This document shows positions 3,695 to 5,129 of a stretch of 5,129 nt of DNA, piece by piece (the first letter of the stretch is position 1; each line of letters begins with the position of its first letter). Under the pieces are notes generated by a model. It made no database searches, was not told where the DNA came from, and saw nothing but the letters and a program-made list of their open reading frames with translations. This DNA comes from Acidobacteriota bacterium (GTDB lineage Bacteria > Acidobacteriota > Terriglobia > Terriglobales > Acidobacteriaceae). The stretch is taken from NCBI GenBank assembly GCA_021851465.1, contig JAJZDL010000194.1, positions 1 through 5,129 on the forward strand, in the 5' to 3' direction. Position numbers and translations under genes: made by a program.

Positions 3695-4705
3695 ATGAAG
3701 CTGACCCCCGGAAAACTCGCAGGACTAAAGACCGTCTCCAATGAGCGCGGCGTTATCGCCGCCGCCGCCATGGACCAGCGCGGTTCGTTACAGAAGTCGC
3801 TCGCCAAGGAGCGCGGAGCCGAGGCCACCGGCCACGACCTCGAAGTCTTCAAGACGCTGGTCACCGATGTGCTCTGCAAGCACGCCTCGGCCATCCTGCT
3901 CGATCCCGAGTACGGCCTGCCCGCCAGCAAGCACCGCCACGGCAAGGGCCTCCTTCTGGCCTACGAGAAGACCGGCTACGACGCGCAGACCGCTGGCCGC
4001 CTGCCCGACCTGCTCGACGTCTGGTCCGTCCGCCGCCTGAAGGAAGCCGGGGCCGACTGCATCAAGATCCTGCTCTACTACACCCCATTCGAGAAGACGG
4101 CGATCAACGACCTCAAGCAGGCCTGGATCGAGCGCATCGGCGACGAGTGTCTGGCACACGACATTCCCTTCTTCCTTGAGTTCGTCGGCTACGACGCCGA
4201 GGGCGGCAACGAGAAGTCCGTCGAGTACGCCAGGAAGAAGCCCTCCATCGTCTCCGGCGCAATGGCCGAGTTCGGCAAGGCACGCTACAACGTCGATGTG
4301 CTGAAGGTCGAAGTCCCCATCGTCATGGAGTACGTCGCCGGCACCAAGGCCAATAAGGGTGGCGAGGCCGCCTACACCCGCGCCGAGGCGTTGCAGCACT
4401 TCCGCGACGCCGAATCCGTCACCCACAAGCCCTTCATCTATCTCTCGGCGGGTGTCTCCAACCCGGTCTTCATCGAGACCCTGGAGCTGGCGGGCGAGTC
4501 GGGAACCAAGTTCAACGGCGTACTCTGCGGACGAGCAACCTGGAAGGATGGCATCGCCATCTACGCCAAGCAGGGCGAGCAGGCCTTCCGCGACTGGCTG
4601 GAATCGACCGGCGTGGAGAACATCAAGAACGTCAACATGGCCCTGGAAGCCGCTAGCCCGTGGTTCCTCAAGTTCGGGGCCAAGAGCCTCGCCGAACTTG
4701 GATAG
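3695..4705 (+). CDS. lacD: Class I (Schiff-base) aldolase of the LacD/tagatose-1,6-bisphosphate aldolase family, 336 aa
   Basis: LacD-type enzymes cleave tagatose 1,6-bisphosphate, and often fructose 1,6-bisphosphate, to DHAP and glyceraldehyde 3-phosphate in the cytosol. The sequence is full length for the family (about 325-340) and collinear with it. AAAMDQRGSL (23-32) is the conserved opening. LLDPEYGLPA (68-77) follows, and Lys124 lies in CIKILLYYTP. Glu162 in FFLEFVGYD and Lys204 in NVDVLKVEVP correspond to the catalytic Glu and the Schiff-base Lys. LSAGVS (250-255) and GVLCGRATWK (275-284) form the phosphate-binding loops. The ATG at 3695 has AGGAGA (3679-3684) ten bases upstream. No lacA, lacB, lacC or sugar-transport genes are nearby, so a role as a housekeeping aldolase in glycolysis or gluconeogenesis is as likely as tagatose use; the symbol marks family, not proven substrate. 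A hairpin terminator follows 27 bases after the stop. Confidence 0.93.
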   Translation: MKLTPGKLAGLKTVSNERGVIAAAAMDQRGSLQKSLAKERGAEATGHDLEVFKTLVTDVLCKHASAILLDPEYGLPASKHRHGKGLLLAYEKTGYDAQTAGRLPDLLDVWSVRRLKEAGADCIKILLYYTPFEKTAINDLKQAWIERIGDECLAHDIPFFLEFVGYDAEGGNEKSVEYARKKPSIVSGAMAEFGKARYNVDVLKVEVPIVMEYVAGTKANKGGEAAYTRAEALQHFRDAESVTHKPFIYLSAGVSNPVFIETLELAGESGTKFNGVLCGRATWKDGIAIYAKQGEQAFRDWLESTGVENIKNVNMALEAASPWFLKFGAKSLAELG

Positions 4706-4732
4706 ACGTCCACGAACAACACATCGACACAG

Positions 4733-4759
4733 AACGCCGTGGCCCAGCGCCACGGCGTT
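4733..4759 (+). terminator. Hairpin terminator after the aldolase gene
   Basis: AACGCCGTGGC (4733-4743) pairs perfectly with GCCACGGCGTT (4749-4759) across a CCAGC loop, an 11-pair stem. The downstream bases (GCTCTCTTCGG) are T-rich but not a clean T-run. Its place 27 bases after the stop supports termination before the next gene. Confidence 0.75.
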
Positions 4760-4817
4760 GCTCTCTTCGGCGGCCAAAGTTCCACGGCATGCTTCAATTC
4801 ATCTAAGATCGAGCAAG

Positions 4818-5129
4818 ATGAACCTTCGATGCGCCGTCGCCGTTACGCTCATCCTGCTGCCCGTCGCCTCGTTCAGCCAGACCGAGGCGGGCACGCTTCC
4901 CGCGAGCACGCCTCTCGCTCTCACAATCGACCGCAACTATCCCATGCGCGCCGGAGAAGCCATTCGCGCCCGCCTGCTCTACCCCATCTTCGCCGACAAC
5001 AAACTGCTGCTCCCTAAAGGCACGGTCGTGAGCGGCAAGGTCGTCGAGCTTCGTTCCGACCGCAGCCGCCGCATCAACGCGGAGCTCGGCGGAGACTTCA
5101 CGCCCTTTCACATTCCCACAGTCCAATTC
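4818..5129 (+). CDS. Secreted protein of unknown function, N-terminal part, cut by window edge
   Basis: The frame stays open from the ATG at 4818 to the window end (104 codons). It begins MNLRCAVAVTLILLPVASFS, a signal peptide with likely cleavage near SFS-Q; the Cys at position 5 is too early for a lipobox. The exported part reads TPLALTIDRNYPMRAGEAIR, then ARLLYPIFADNKLLLPKGTV, a VSGKVVEL segment and a DFTPFHIPTV end. The text 'LLLPKGTVVSGKV' suggests a beta-rich fold. I associate such secreted proteins with acidobacteria, but name no function. The ribosome binding site is weak (GAGC, seven bases before the ATG). It lies 112 bases after the aldolase stop, beyond the terminator, so it is probably transcribed separately. 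Minus-strand frames over the same bases are shadows with biased content. Confidence 0.75.
   Translation, partial: MNLRCAVAVTLILLPVASFSQTEAGTLPASTPLALTIDRNYPMRAGEAIRARLLYPIFADNKLLLPKGTVVSGKVVELRSDRSRRINAELGGDFTPFHIPTVQF

Noticed and set aside
3788..4777. Long minus-strand open frame opposite the aldolase
   Set aside because: It has no recognisable motif and the opposite strand encodes a full, conserved LacD-family enzyme.

Overview
The window looks like chromosomal DNA of a GC-rich member of the Acidobacteriota, probably Terriglobales (Granulicella, Edaphobacter, Terriglobus or a relative). This is inference. It rests on the KPRGFCAGVVRAIDIV version of IspH, on a secreted protein of a type I associate with that group, and on many dispersed GTCATYCTGAGC repeats between genes. 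No mobile element, tRNA, rRNA or CRISPR array is visible.

Left part (1-830), minus strand: the N-terminal 92 codons of ispH (isoprenoid synthesis) run off the left edge. Behind it is a 56-residue, Cys/His-rich protein that resembles bacterial metallothioneins of the SmtA type and has a strong ribosome binding site. A 145-base intergenic region separates this gene from a divergent plus-strand gene.

Middle left (831-2172), plus strand: a secreted esterase of the enterochelin-esterase-like alpha/beta-hydrolase class. Its signal peptide and its mature domain lie in different frames, so the gene is either disrupted by a one-base loss near 913-916 or carries a sequence error. It is followed by a 61-residue protein with two predicted membrane segments.

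Centre (2173-3694): 1.5 kb without a convincing conventional gene. It holds several families of short repeats: modular GTCATYCTG stem-loop repeats, including two copies about 122 bases long whose starts are exactly 150 bases apart, and an 18-base tandem repeat. It also has a cluster of hairpins, a perfect operator-like palindrome, GC-rich GGGC..GCCC hairpins, recurring ATACTTT motifs and a G7-AT-G8 tract. One very short minus-strand frame (18 codons, aromatic/Gly-rich) has a well placed GGAGGG and is flagged as speculative.

Right part (3695-5129), plus strand: a full-length LacD-family class I aldolase (336 residues) with its active-site residues intact, a candidate promoter and a clear hairpin terminator. 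It is followed by the first 104 codons of a secreted protein that continues beyond the right edge.

The genes do not form one pathway. They look like separate short transcription units (isoprenoid synthesis, metal binding, secreted hydrolase, central carbon metabolism). The points most worth checking are the metallothionein-like protein, the frameshifted esterase, the modular repeats and the tiny peptide.
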